A stretch of DNA of 64,000 nt, taken from NCBI RefSeq assembly GCF_000368785.1, contig NZ_KB849688.1:190943-254942 (forward strand). The letters are read 5' to 3'. The translations under genes and the position numbers were made by a program. Under the pieces are notes generated by a model. That model had not been told where the DNA came from, did not search any database, and saw only the letters and a list, made by a program, of their open reading frames with translations. How positions within the stretch are numbered: the stretch's first letter is position 1; each line of letters begins with the position of its first letter. Origin of the DNA: Acinetobacter towneri DSM 14962 = CIP 107472 (GTDB taxonomy: Bacteria; Pseudomonadota; Gammaproteobacteria; Pseudomonadales; Moraxellaceae). Below are positions 47,332-56,517 of the stretch, piece by piece.

Positions 47332-47570
47332 TGTGCAACCCTGATAATAATATGCGACTAGTGTATCAAACTCATTACATTGCAGTATGTTTAAAATGCT
47401 CAGAATTGCATGCTAAAGTGTAGATGGATGTGATTTTGTTTCTGCTGCATCGCTGTCCACAATCTGTACAAATGCAGTGGCATTACATGAAATTTCAGCC
47501 AAAGACTTGAAAAATCGAAATAACCCTCGATCTAAGAGTAAAGAAAAGAACCCAACATCTCAAAGTGCTT

Positions 47571-48503
47571 ATGAACAATCAAAATAGACCAGAAATCATC
47601 CGCATTGAAGATCAGAACTTCGGCAGCCATGTTGAACATTGGAATTTACTCACGGATGAACCCTACACCGAAGTTCCAAAATGGTTAGGACTGGCTCTAG
47701 ATGCACCAATTATGCCAATGGGTTTATGCCGCCAAGAAGCAGAAATGGATCAAAGCACATGGCTGATTCAAGGCCCAAGCAAAGAGGCAATTCAATTGAC
47801 ACAAGTGATTGCGGTTGAAAATAACAAACCACAAGCTGTAAAAACGGCTTTCCCTTGCTTTGAAAGTCCTTACAAAGTTGAAGCTAAAATTGAACGTATC
47901 ATTAGCTGCAAATCTAACACTCAAGCGGTGCTTCGACTCAATTTAGGCAACAACAGTATTGTCTATGCTTTTGACAGTTTATACAGCGTCAACCATCAAC
48001 AATACCAAAAAGATCAAACCTACTGGGTGCATTTAAACGCATGGGCGTATGAACTTGAAGCTGTTGCTGAAGGCGAACAATTGGTGGTCGATGATCCTGC
48101 GTCAATTAAACACCATCGTGCGCTGAATGATATTTTAGCAGCCAATGATGGTGTTGCACCTGCCAATCTGCAAGAACAAATTGACGCATGGCAACCTAAG
48201 TCCGAAGATGACAAAGCACCTGTAACGGTGGATTTTTCTAAAATGGTCGCATATTTATATGGCGAAAATATCGGTCAGGAAGATGAAGCTTGGTTTCAGG
48301 GCAATGTTGTTGGTAAAACCAGTTTTGAATTCATGAATCAAGCCTATACTGTTTATGATGTCACTCTAATTCATGATGAAAATCAGCCTGCGATTTTAAT
48401 TCGTCTTGCAACTAAAAATCCTGCGCACCAAAACTTTGAAATTGGACAATACATTCGTGGCAATATTTGGATTCAAGCCAATATTCACAATATAAAACAG
48501 TAG
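47571..48503 (+). CDS. Hypothetical protein, 310 residues
   Basis: Not assigned to a known family. A soluble acidic protein with no signal peptide or membrane segment, starting MNNQNRPEIIRIEDQNFG. Two halves both contain regularly spaced hydrophobic/aromatic strands ending in phrases like DQTYWVHLNAWAYELE and IGQYIRGNIWIQANIHNI, which could be a duplicated OB-like domain (weak inference). The ATG at 47571 is preferred to the GTG at 47565; the ribosome site is weak. It stands alone between divergent yaiI and the serC region. Confidence 0.75.
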   Translation: MNNQNRPEIIRIEDQNFGSHVEHWNLLTDEPYTEVPKWLGLALDAPIMPMGLCRQEAEMDQSTWLIQGPSKEAIQLTQVIAVENNKPQAVKTAFPCFESPYKVEAKIERIISCKSNTQAVLRLNLGNNSIVYAFDSLYSVNHQQYQKDQTYWVHLNAWAYELEAVAEGEQLVVDDPASIKHHRALNDILAANDGVAPANLQEQIDAWQPKSEDDKAPVTVDFSKMVAYLYGENIGQEDEAWFQGNVVGKTSFEFMNQAYTVYDVTLIHDENQPAILIRLATKNPAHQNFEIGQYIRGNIWIQANIHNIKQ

Positions 48504-48992
48504 TTTATTAAAAATAAACCTCAAAGTAGCTGTCTAAATAATAAATTCATATTCATCATCCCCCCATCCTCGCCTTCTCCTCAGGGAGAAGGAACTTTCA
48601 ATACTTATTTCACTGATGGCTTATAATCAATTTTTGATTGTTAAAAGCGTGCTATTGATAGTATGAATATATTGATGCTTATTTAAGCATTTCAAATTCA
48701 AAAAAACGCAGTTATCCACAGCTTTAAATTTATTATAAATTCAAAATCAGCCATATTTTAAATCGAATATGTGGATAAGTTATTTTAAAACCCAAACATC
48801 TGCACCAAGCACCGTAGATAATCTGAAAGCCTTGAGTGGTGCGGATTTTAAAAATCAACACAGAATTAATTCATTATTGGCAGATATTATATTTAAAATA
48901 AAATTAGTACTTTATTTAATCAATTTTTTATGCTAAAAATATAGCCGTATTTAAATATTTAACGATAAATAGATCATCGGAAAATAATATCT
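48504..48992. other. 489-base intergenic region with a hairpin repeat and inverted DnaA boxes
   Basis: No gene seen. It holds CCTTCTCC (48573-48580) pairing with GGAGAAGG, a short repeat-like hairpin. It also holds two perfect DnaA-box 9-mers in opposite orientation, TTATCCACA (48712-48720) and TGTGGATAA (48770-48778), with a very AT-rich 49-base spacer. Confidence 0.6.
48712..48778. promoter_or_regulatory. Inverted pair of consensus DnaA boxes
   Basis: TTATCCACA at 48712-48720 and its reverse complement at 48770-48778 both match the strict DnaA consensus. A third perfect box occurs at 45913-45921. dnaA and oriC genes are not nearby, so this is more likely a DnaA-titration or regulatory site than an origin, if functional. 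Confidence 0.45.
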
Positions 48993-49133
48993 ATGAAAAT
49001 CGTGCAAGAAGAAAACTTACAGCATGTAGAACATCAACTTGAGCAACGCTATCAGCTCGACCCGATGTCTTGCCTATTTTTTGCATTAGGCATGCTGCTC
49101 TCCGCCTACGGCTTACACTATTTTGTGTTCTGA
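48993..49133 (+). CDS. Small membrane protein, 46 residues
   Basis: A short frame, MKIVQEENLQHVEHQLEQR then YQLDPMSCLFFALGMLLSAY and a GLHYFVF end. It has a polar, glutamine-rich helix followed by one hydrophobic helix. The ribosome site is weak (CGGAAAA). A good terminator follows 51 bases downstream. No family known; coding status is plausible but unproven. Confidence 0.45.
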   Translation: MKIVQEENLQHVEHQLEQRYQLDPMSCLFFALGMLLSAYGLHYFVF

Positions 49134-49183
49134 GTTTCACTCATCAACAAGCCTCTATGACTTTTCACCTATTTCTATAAAAA

Positions 49184-49210
49184 AAACCCAGCTAATTCAG
49201 CTGGGTTTTT
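49184..49210. terminator. Bidirectional terminator
   Basis: AAACCCAGC (49184-49192) with GCTGGGTTT (49200-49208), A run before and T run after. It ends serC (minus) and would end the small ORF transcript (plus). Confidence 0.9.
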
Positions 49211-49228
49211 GCTTTTTACTACTATCAA

Positions 49229-50308
49229 TTAACCGTGACGTTTTGCAAAGTCATCCATAAAGTTAACCAAAGCTTGTACGCCATCTAATGGCACTGCATT
49301 ATAAATACTTGCGCGCATACCACCTACAGAACGGTGACCTGCCAAGTTCAACAAACGGTTTTCTTCAGCTTCTTGCAAGAATTGTTTTTCCAGTGCGGCA
49401 TCAGCCAAAGTAAACGGAACGTTCATAATTGAACGGTTTGCGCTATAAATTGGATTCGCGTAGAAATCGCTTGAATCGATATAACCGTATAATAATTTCG
49501 CTTTTTCTAGGTTAGCTTGATGAATCGCATCTACACCACCGTTTTGCAATAACCACTCAAACACTAAACCAGACAAATACCATGCATAAGTTGCAGGTGT
49601 ATTCACCATGGAATCATTTTTTGCCTGTGCTGAATATTTCAAAATGCTTGGAATTTCAGGCTTGGCTTGATCAAGCAAATCTTCACGTACAATCACAATG
49701 GTTAAGCCTGCTGGGCCAATATTTTTTTGCGCACCTGCATAAATCAGACCAAATTTAGATACATCTAAAGGTGCAGATAAAATGCTTGATGAGAAATCAC
49801 ATACCAACGGTTTGTCTGTTTCTGGAATATTGGCAAACTGCAAACCACCAATTGTTTCGTTATCTGCATAATGCACATAGGCAGCATCGGCAGATAAGTT
49901 CCATTGGCTTTGTTCGCTAATGGCATGCTTACCTTCAATCTGAATACCCGCTTCAACGACATGAATATCGCCATAGCGCTGCGCTTCTTTTAAGGCTTTT
50001 TCAGACCAAATACCCGTGTGGATATAATCTGCCTTGTTGTTTTTACCCAACAAATTCAATGGAATCGCAGAGAATTGTAGCGATGCACCACCCTGCAAGA
50101 ACAATACTTTGTAGTTCTCAGGAATATTCATGAGTTTGCGCAGGTCTGCTTCCGCTTTTTCAGCCATGGCAACATAGTCGGCACTACGGTGGCTCATTTC
50201 CATGATCGAAAGACCTTTGCCATGCCAGTCAAGCATTTCAGCTTGAGCTTTTTCAAGTACGGCAGTCGGTAATGCTGCAGGACCAGCACAGAAGTTGTAC
50301 GCGCGCAT
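49229..50308 (-). CDS. serC: Phosphoserine aminotransferase
   Basis: PLP enzyme that forms 3-phosphoserine (serine synthesis) and also serves pyridoxine synthesis, 359 residues. It starts MRAYNFCAGPAALPTAVLEK, with the ribosome site AAGGA upstream. Conserved parts are FLQGGASLQF, the PLP lysine in YAGAQKNIGPAGLT, and the C-terminal GHRSVGGMRASIYNA. An in-frame upstream TTG/GTG extension (to 50335) is not supported. Confidence 0.96.
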   Translation of the reverse strand: MRAYNFCAGPAALPTAVLEKAQAEMLDWHGKGLSIMEMSHRSADYVAMAEKAEADLRKLMNIPENYKVLFLQGGASLQFSAIPLNLLGKNNKADYIHTGIWSEKALKEAQRYGDIHVVEAGIQIEGKHAISEQSQWNLSADAAYVHYADNETIGGLQFANIPETDKPLVCDFSSSILSAPLDVSKFGLIYAGAQKNIGPAGLTIVIVREDLLDQAKPEIPSILKYSAQAKNDSMVNTPATYAWYLSGLVFEWLLQNGGVDAIHQANLEKAKLLYGYIDSSDFYANPIYSANRSIMNVPFTLADAALEKQFLQEAEENRLLNLAGHRSVGGMRASIYNAVPLDGVQALVNFMDDFAKRHG

Positions 50309-50996
50309 GATTTTTCCTTTCAGAGTGAAACACAATAAAATGATGGCATTTAACCATATCTGGCAGGGTCTTGCACAAAATTATTTCAATCTATGAGCCA
50401 AGATAGAGTCAAAAAATCAATGTAGATTCGAGGGATAAATTTACTAAATCAAAAAAAGAGGTTGAAATGTGTGCGACAATATCTGTCGCAAATTGATCAA
50501 AAAAACCACCCACTACTCCTAATTAAATGATATTTTAAATAAATATTAAAGGAGAAATAAACAATGACAACATTCCTCAATCACTTTAAGGTAGATAAAA
50601 ATTTACTTGAAGTTGACTTCTTTGACCCTAATCTGGAAACAGATACTCGCTTATACATTGATAGTTATTATTTAACTCGTTGTGAGAACATACATTCCAA
50701 GTCTGCTCTGACTACTCAGCAAAATTTTATGAAATGTTTAATGGAAGCTCTTAAAGAAAAAGATGAAATTAAAGCAAGAAAATTATGCTCCCATTTTCCT
50801 GAGCCCAAATATACTGGCATTGGTGCAACTAAAGAAGGAGTAAATGGCAAAGGATCACACGATATTAAAGTTGAATATATACTCACATGCTTAAAGTCTT
50901 CTCAGGCAGCTCAGACAGGCTTATTAGAAGATCTTGAAGAATTAATATTAGTTGCAGATGGTATAGGTCCGGACACTATTTCAGATATAACGACTA

Positions 50997-51262
50997 GGGT
51001 CTGTTGACATTTCATAAATGGCTTGCGCTGTAGGCTAAAACTGAGCAGATCTGGCATGAAACGCAAGGAATAGCGAGATTATTGCTAAGTTTCATAACGC
51101 AATCTGAGAAAGTTTTAGCCACAGCCTTTCAGGGCGAGCATATTTTTTGCTGCTATTGCGTTATGTGCCAGTCATTTAAAATGACTAAATTTCCTGTCCC
51201 ATGCCTTATAGCAGCTAAAAAATATGCGTTGCCGCAAACATAGACGAATTGTCAACAAACCC
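50997..51262. mobile_element. MITE-like element, copy 2 (266 bp)
   Basis: Same element as at 15489-15799. The left end is GGGTCTGTTGACATTTCAT; the right end in reverse complement is GGGTTTGTTGACAATTCGT. Flanked by TA at 50995-50996 and 51263-51264. Removing the element plus one TA restores the host reading frame exactly, which fixes both ends. It contains no gene; a frame that seems to begin inside its right end is just the continuation of the broken host gene. Confidence 0.9.
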
Positions 51263-51512
51263 TAATATTTGCTTTAAACATTTTGCAGAATATACATTAG
51301 AACAATGTGAAAAATTAGGTATAGAAACGACTGAAACAAAAGAGGCTATTCATTTCTTTTGTGCAATCGATAACGAATGGAAAAAATCAAAATTTTCACT
51401 TCCTCACGCTCCTTGGGGGCCTAATAAAGTTGTTGGACCTGTAATTTTGTTACCTCAAAATATCTTGGAATCTATGATTAGCTATAAAACTAATTATTTT
51501 TTCACTAATATT

Positions 51513-52382
51513 AGACCTCTTGCGAAAGTAAAAAATTGTTTATACTCATCTCATGAAATATGAAAATTTAACAAGATTTAATGATGAAGAATTTAAACGA
51601 CTTGTTGGAGTTCCTCGTCCATTATTCTTAAAAATGGTATCAGTGTTACAACATGCTGAACTTGCCAAGAAAAAATCTGGAAGACCTCATTCGTTGTGTT
51701 TAGAGGATCAATTGTTGTTAACTTTAAATTACTTACGCTGTTATAGAACTCAAATTGAGTTATCCGCCGACTATAACCTAGCTGAAAGTAATGTGAATCG
51801 TACGATTCAGAAAGTTGAAAATGCTCTGATTCAATCACGGATTTTCGCATTGCCGAAAAGGAATCAAAAGTTTAATGAGGGGGATTATGTAATCGTTGAT
51901 GTTACTGAGTCACAGATTGAGCGTCCCAAAAAAACAAAGAAAATTCTATAGTGGTAAAAAGAAGAAACATACGCTAAAAACACAGGTCATTTTTAACCCC
52001 CAATTAAAGCAAATTGTAAGTATACAGATTGAAGATGGCAGAAAACACGATCTGAACATTGAGCGTAAGCATTTGAAGGAGATGATTATTTATCCTTATA
52101 TCATGGCAGATTTAGCCTATAAAGGATTTCATCAGATTAAGAGTAAGTTACTCATTCCAATCAAGAAACCTAACAATTTATCATTACCCCAAATAGCAAA
52201 ACAGATCAACCAAGAAATCAGTCGGCGTAGGATCACAATTGAACATATCAACGGCAAACTTAAACATTTTCGGATATTAACAGAACGCTATAGAAATAGA
52301 CGGAAACGATTTGGTCTAAGAATGAATTTAATTGCTGGAATGGTGAATTGGATGCTCTTAAATTAACTTTCGCAAGAGATCT
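51513..52382 (+). mobile_element. IS5-family (ISL2-like) insertion sequence, 870 bp
   Basis: Terminal inverted repeats AGAcCTCTTGCGAAAGT and AGAtCTCTTGCGAAAGT (16 of 17 match) at 51513-51529 and 52366-52382. Flanked by a 3-bp duplication ATT (51510-51512, 52383-52385), which fits the ANT target of the ISL2 subgroup. Deleting the element and one ATT leaves the host gene in frame. It carries one transposase reading region split by a frameshift. Confidence 0.88.
51553..52366 (+). pseudogene. IS5-family transposase, frameshifted
   Basis: The first part (51553-51951) starts MKYENLTRFNDEEFKRLVGV, with a helix-turn-helix region, and contains the first catalytic Asp in YVIVDVTESQIERP. The second frame continues from that point with KFYSGKKKKHTLKTQ, the second Asp in IMADLAYKGF and the Glu region RRRITIEHINGKLKHFRIL (Y-R-E-K type motif), ending at 52366. 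The switch needed is +1 at a run of seven A's (CCCAAAAAAAC). Dropping one A gives a single 270-residue protein, so this is either a one-base expansion or a slippage site. Confidence 0.85.
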
Positions 52383-52763
52383 ATTGCCACCCCTTTATTT
52401 AAAGAAGAAGTTTTACGTAGAGATGCTTCAGCAAGCTTTATTTATTCTTTAAAATCTGGCGAGAAAAGAGTGAATGTAAAAAAATGCGAGAGCAACATCC
52501 TGAATTTCGAGGGGGGAAAAAGCAATATGGATGAATTAATCGCAAAAAATCCAAGACTTTTAAAAGAATATAGAGAAAAAGTAGCTAAAAAACGCTATTT
52601 AAAAAGAAAAGGTAAAAAAAGAAGATTAGAGGACGCATAAGCGTGCTTTTTATAGACAAATGTACAAGAAACAATACTATAACTTTACACTAGTTCTATC
52701 TGCGAACCTTTGATTTATACTAGCGGGATAACATTACCGGCTTTATATCAGTTTAGCGACTTT

Positions 52764-54245
52764 ATGAACTTAAAGAAAAATAAAAGACAGCTTGTCTGGG
52801 GTTTAAATCTGCTTGCATCTATGATGTATGGCAGCTTTGCTCATGCACAGAGCATCAGCTTTCAGGATGCTGAACGTCAGTTGTTGCAAAATTCTTATAG
52901 CAGCCAAGCCTATCAAAGTCTGGAACAGGCTTCAAAACTTGAAGCTGAAGCAGTAAAAGGCGTAGGTCTGCCACGTGTCGACCTGAATGTTCGTGCCTAT
53001 GCCTTTCACAGTGAAGTCGATATTCCATTAAAGCAATTTAAAAATAATCTGGAGAATTCACTCTCTCAAGGCGTGAATGGCCGGCTTAATGAGTGGGAGG
53101 CCAGTAATGGCGTGGATCTACCTGCAGGTATTACCGATCCACTGCGTGATGGACTTAACAATACTATTCATAGCGGAGTTGGTCTGATTCCGGATACGTC
53201 TAATGTCATCCTTGAAGATCAGGTGATTCGCCCCACTGTTTCCGTGATTATGCCAATATATACTGGAGGCCTCACCCGTAGTGCCAAAGAAATTGCCAAT
53301 ATTCAGGTCGGTCGTAGTCAGCTCAGCAACAAACAGCAGCAAGATACGCAGCGTTTTGAACTGATTCAAAGTTATTTTAATGTGCAGCTCCAAAAGCAAT
53401 TGCATGCAGCTGCGCTGTTTAATCTGAATGCCATGCAGCAGCATTATCGCAATGCCTTAAAAATGGAACAGCAAGGTTTTATCAGTAAAGGCCAGCGTAT
53501 GCAATTTGAAGTGGCACGTAATAATGCCGAGCGCAGCCAGCAAAATACGCAGGCCAATTTGAATGCTGCGCTGTTCCAGCTGAATAATCTGCTTCAGGAA
53601 AGTAGCATCACTGAGCTTTCGACGCCTTTATTTGTCAATAAAACCGAGCCACAGGCCTTAAATCATCTGCTAAAAACTTTTAGTCAGAACTCTGCGCTGA
53701 TTCAAAAAATGCAGCTGGATACCCAATTGGCCCAAGCCAATGTGAAAGCCCAGCAAGCAGCGAAAAAACCAAATGTATTTGCTTTTGGCGAATATAGTCT
53801 GGATCAAAATGAAAACTGGATTGTCGGGGTTGCCGCACGCTATAACCTGTTTTCCGGGATCGATAAAAACAAGAATATTCAGGCTGCCGAACTCAAACGC
53901 TCTGCAACAGAACTGCTTACTGCACGCACCCAGCAGGAAATTGAAAATCTGATTTATAAATCTTATAGCGAAGCACTTAGTGCACAGCAAAGTGATGTAC
54001 TTCTGGCACAAAACTTGAAAGCCGCACAGGAAAATTTACGCATCCAAGAATTGTCTTTTAAAGAAGATACGGGCACCGCCACACAGGTCATCGATGCACA
54101 AAATATGCTGAGCGGACTACGAGCTGAAACTGCCTTGAATGCTTACAAATATGTGATGTCACTGGCCACACTATTACAAAGCCATGGCTCGATTGCAGAA
54201 TTTCCAACCTACATTCAACATGCCAACACCCACTATATTCGCTAA
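52764..54245 (+). CDS. TolC-family outer-membrane efflux protein
   Basis: A 493-residue outer-membrane channel, first gene of an export operon. The signal peptide follows MNLKKNKRQLVWGLNLLASM and ends near FAHA. The mature protein shows the duplicated TolC helical pattern (YFNVQLQKQLHAAALFNLNAMQQHY; and VLLAQNLKAAQENLRIQELSFKEDTG with the GTATQVIDAQNML end of the second repeat). The ATG at 52764 has no clear ribosome site; a TTG at 52710 is possible. It overlaps the next gene by one base (TAATG). Confidence 0.9.
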   Translation: MNLKKNKRQLVWGLNLLASMMYGSFAHAQSISFQDAERQLLQNSYSSQAYQSLEQASKLEAEAVKGVGLPRVDLNVRAYAFHSEVDIPLKQFKNNLENSLSQGVNGRLNEWEASNGVDLPAGITDPLRDGLNNTIHSGVGLIPDTSNVILEDQVIRPTVSVIMPIYTGGLTRSAKEIANIQVGRSQLSNKQQQDTQRFELIQSYFNVQLQKQLHAAALFNLNAMQQHYRNALKMEQQGFISKGQRMQFEVARNNAERSQQNTQANLNAALFQLNNLLQESSITELSTPLFVNKTEPQALNHLLKTFSQNSALIQKMQLDTQLAQANVKAQQAAKKPNVFAFGEYSLDQNENWIVGVAARYNLFSGIDKNKNIQAAELKRSATELLTARTQQEIENLIYKSYSEALSAQQSDVLLAQNLKAAQENLRIQELSFKEDTGTATQVIDAQNMLSGLRAETALNAYKYVMSLATLLQSHGSIAEFPTYIQHANTHYIR

Positions 54246-55387
54246 TGGAGCCGAACATGAACGAAGATCAAAAACCCAATGATCCTGTGAATGAAGTGGC
54301 TTCATCCAGCGATACAGAAAAATCGCCTGCGCAACAGGTAGAAACAAAAACTGAAATAGAAAACAACGCGACGACTTCGACCGAGCAACAACAAGCTCCT
54401 GAAATCGCTAAAAAGAAAAAATATTTATTGCTCGCCCTGATTCCAGTTCTGCTGGCAGTCATCGCTTTTGGATTGTGGAAAAGCTACCAACCGGCTCCGC
54501 TTGAATTGCAGGGTCGTGTAGAAGCTGAAACAGTTCAGGTGGCGACCAAAGTGCCAAGCCGTATTGAAGAAATCTATGTAGAAGAAGGTCAGCGGGTCAA
54601 AAAAGGCGATGTACTGGTGCGCTTAAACAGCCCGGAAATTCAGGCCAAAAAACAGCAAGCCGCAGCGGCTTTACAATCTGCGCTGGCCTTACAATCGACT
54701 GCTGAACGTGGCTCGCAGGAAGAAAATATCGCCAGTCTGTATGCCAACTGGCAATCGCTGAAAGCACAGCAAAATTTAGCCAAAGTTTCTTATGAGCGTG
54801 GTGCAAATTTATTGAAGGAAGGTGTGATTTCACGCCAGCGCCGTGATGAATTGTATGCAGCCAGTCAATCAGCGGCGCAAATGACAGAAGCAGCGTATCA
54901 GCAATACGCACGTGCCAAACGTGGCAGCACCTTGCAGCAAAAGAGTTCTGCCGATGCACAAGTAGATATTGCCCAGGCTGCGCTGGATGAAGCCAATGCT
55001 TTAGAAGCAGAAACCCAATTAGTAGCACCTGTAAACGGAACGGTGTCTAAAACCTATGGCAAAGTCTCGGAGCTGGTAGCCACCGCAGTCCCTGTGGTCA
55101 GCCTGATTGAAGATCAAATGTGGGTGAGCCTGAATATTCGTGAAGACCAATATGCCCCATTTCAGAAAATGAGCAGTATTGAAGGTTATATTCCCGCCCT
55201 AGATAAAACCGCCACTTTTCAAATTAGACAGATCAGTGCTGAAGGTGAATTTGCCACCATTAAGACCACACGTCAAACCGGCGGTTATGATGTGCGCAGT
55301 TTTAAGCTGCATCTTGTACCCACACCAGCGATTTCTGAACTGAAAGTCGGGATGAGCGTGTTATTTAAACTGAAAGAGACCCGATAA
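54245..55387 (+). CDS. HlyD-family membrane-fusion protein
   Basis: A 380-residue periplasmic adaptor. It has an acidic, low-complexity cytoplasmic N-terminus of about 55 residues, one membrane helix (about residues 60-78, LLLALIPVLLAVIAFGLW), the first biotinyl-lipoyl half VPSRIEEIYVEEGQRVKKGDVLVRLNSPE, a coiled-coil hairpin, and the second lipoyl half ETQLVAPVNGTVSKTYGKVSELV. It links an inner-membrane pump to TolC. It overlaps both neighbours by one base, so the operon is tightly coupled. Confidence 0.92.
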   Translation: MEPNMNEDQKPNDPVNEVASSSDTEKSPAQQVETKTEIENNATTSTEQQQAPEIAKKKKYLLLALIPVLLAVIAFGLWKSYQPAPLELQGRVEAETVQVATKVPSRIEEIYVEEGQRVKKGDVLVRLNSPEIQAKKQQAAAALQSALALQSTAERGSQEENIASLYANWQSLKAQQNLAKVSYERGANLLKEGVISRQRRDELYAASQSAAQMTEAAYQQYARAKRGSTLQQKSSADAQVDIAQAALDEANALEAETQLVAPVNGTVSKTYGKVSELVATAVPVVSLIEDQMWVSLNIREDQYAPFQKMSSIEGYIPALDKTATFQIRQISAEGEFATIKTTRQTGGYDVRSFKLHLVPTPAISELKVGMSVLFKLKETR

Positions 55388-56517
55388 TGTGGACGGGTAT
55401 ATGGCGCGAACTGCGCTATCTGCTCAGCGAAAAATGGGATCTGTGTCTGGTCACGCTGGCACCTGCACTGGTGATTATTTTATTCAGCAGCATGTTTGCT
55501 CAAGGGAAATCGGATCATTTACCGATTGCGATTATTGATCAAGACCAGAGTGCGCTGAGTCAAAGCATTTATCAACATGTGGCGCTGAATCATACTCTTA
55601 AAATTGCTACGGTGTCGGAACAAACAGCTGAAATTGAGCGCCTGTTAAATCAAAATAAAATTTGGGGTTATATCCATATTCCAAGCGGTGCCGAGCAACG
55701 TCTGGTTCGTGCCCAGGATGCTGACATCAGTATTGCTTTTAACCAGAGTTATTTCAGTATTGGAAATACCATTTCCTCGGCCATGCTGGTCAGTACCCTA
55801 CAAGCACTCGCTGAATTTAGCGGACAGCAATATCTGGGCAACCGACTCCCCTCTCTCGAAGCACCGTCACCGCATATTAAAATATCTCCGCTGTATAATC
55901 CGCAGCTGAATTATGAATTCTATCTGGAACCCTATGTCATTCCGGCAATTCTGCATTTACTGCTGTGTTGTTGTGTGGCATTTTCCGTCGGTCAGGAACT
56001 GAAGCGGCAGACCTTAACAAGCTGGATTAGCAACTCATCCATCTGGATGGCATTGCTGTCTAAGAACCTGATCTATGTGGCTATTTTTAGTCTATGGACC
56101 TGGATCTGGATGTTCTGGCTGATTGAAATTCGCGGCTGGTTTGTTGCCGGCTCGCTCGCTCTGATTCTATCGGCACAATTTCTGCTATATAGCGCTTATG
56201 CATTTTTAAGCAGTGCAGTGGTTCTGGCAACCAAAGATTTAAGTAAATCTTTTGGCATCATTGCGGTCTATGGTGGTTCATCTTTAAGTTTTGCCGGTGT
56301 GACTTTACCTTTAAATAATGCGCCCCTATTCACCCAGTTCTGGTCCAATATTATTCCGTTTACGCCCTATGCCAAATTACAAACTGAACAATGGGTGATT
56401 GGTAGTCCATTGCATATTTCACTGCAAGCTGGATTCATGCTGCTGATCTATGCCCTAGTTTACGCTCTGCTGGCTTATCTGTTTCTTAAAAAAATAGTTA
56501 AAGGAGCAGTCCAATGA
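55387..56517 (+). CDS. ABC-2-type permease (first of two)
   Basis: A 376-residue permease of the YhhJ/YbhR type. It has an N-terminal membrane helix (WDLCLVTLAPALVIILFSSMFAQG), a periplasmic domain of about 150 residues starting LPIAIIDQDQSALSQSI, then five or six C-terminal helices (FYLEPYVIPAILHLLLCCCVAFSVG onwards) ending in VKGAVQ. It overlaps the next gene by ATGA. No ATP-binding subunit is encoded in the operon. Confidence 0.87.
   Translation: MWTGIWRELRYLLSEKWDLCLVTLAPALVIILFSSMFAQGKSDHLPIAIIDQDQSALSQSIYQHVALNHTLKIATVSEQTAEIERLLNQNKIWGYIHIPSGAEQRLVRAQDADISIAFNQSYFSIGNTISSAMLVSTLQALAEFSGQQYLGNRLPSLEAPSPHIKISPLYNPQLNYEFYLEPYVIPAILHLLLCCCVAFSVGQELKRQTLTSWISNSSIWMALLSKNLIYVAIFSLWTWIWMFWLIEIRGWFVAGSLALILSAQFLLYSAYAFLSSAVVLATKDLSKSFGIIAVYGGSSLSFAGVTLPLNNAPLFTQFWSNIIPFTPYAKLQTEQWVIGSPLHISLQAGFMLLIYALVYALLAYLFLKKIVKGAVQ

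Larger units (their letters stand above)
50564..52640 (+). pseudogene. Unknown gene interrupted by a MITE and an IS5-family element
   Basis: Three fragments on the same strand (50564-50996, about 51265-51512, about 52386-52640) join into one 312-codon frame when each element and one copy of its duplication are removed: ...SDITT|NICFKHF... across the MITE, and ...FFTNI|ATPLFKEE... across the IS. The rebuilt 311-residue protein is soluble with an acidic centre (GLLEDLEELILVADGIGPDT) and a Lys/Arg-rich C-terminus (KYLKRKGKKRR-like). A strong AAAGGAG ribosome site precedes the ATG. Family not recognised. The intact 5' fragment could still express about 147 residues. Confidence 0.8.

Noticed and set aside
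48712..48778. Replication origin
   Set aside because: Only two boxes, and no dnaA, dnaN, rpmH or parAB genes nearby.
51249..51563. A separate gene starting inside the right end of MITE copy 2
   Set aside because: Its frame is the middle fragment of the interrupted gene; the apparent start is element sequence, and its end runs into the ISL2-like element.
51517..52378. Shorter ISL2-like boundaries at the 13-bp perfect repeat
   Set aside because: They give no target duplication and leave the host gene out of frame; 51513-52382 with ATT duplications satisfies both.
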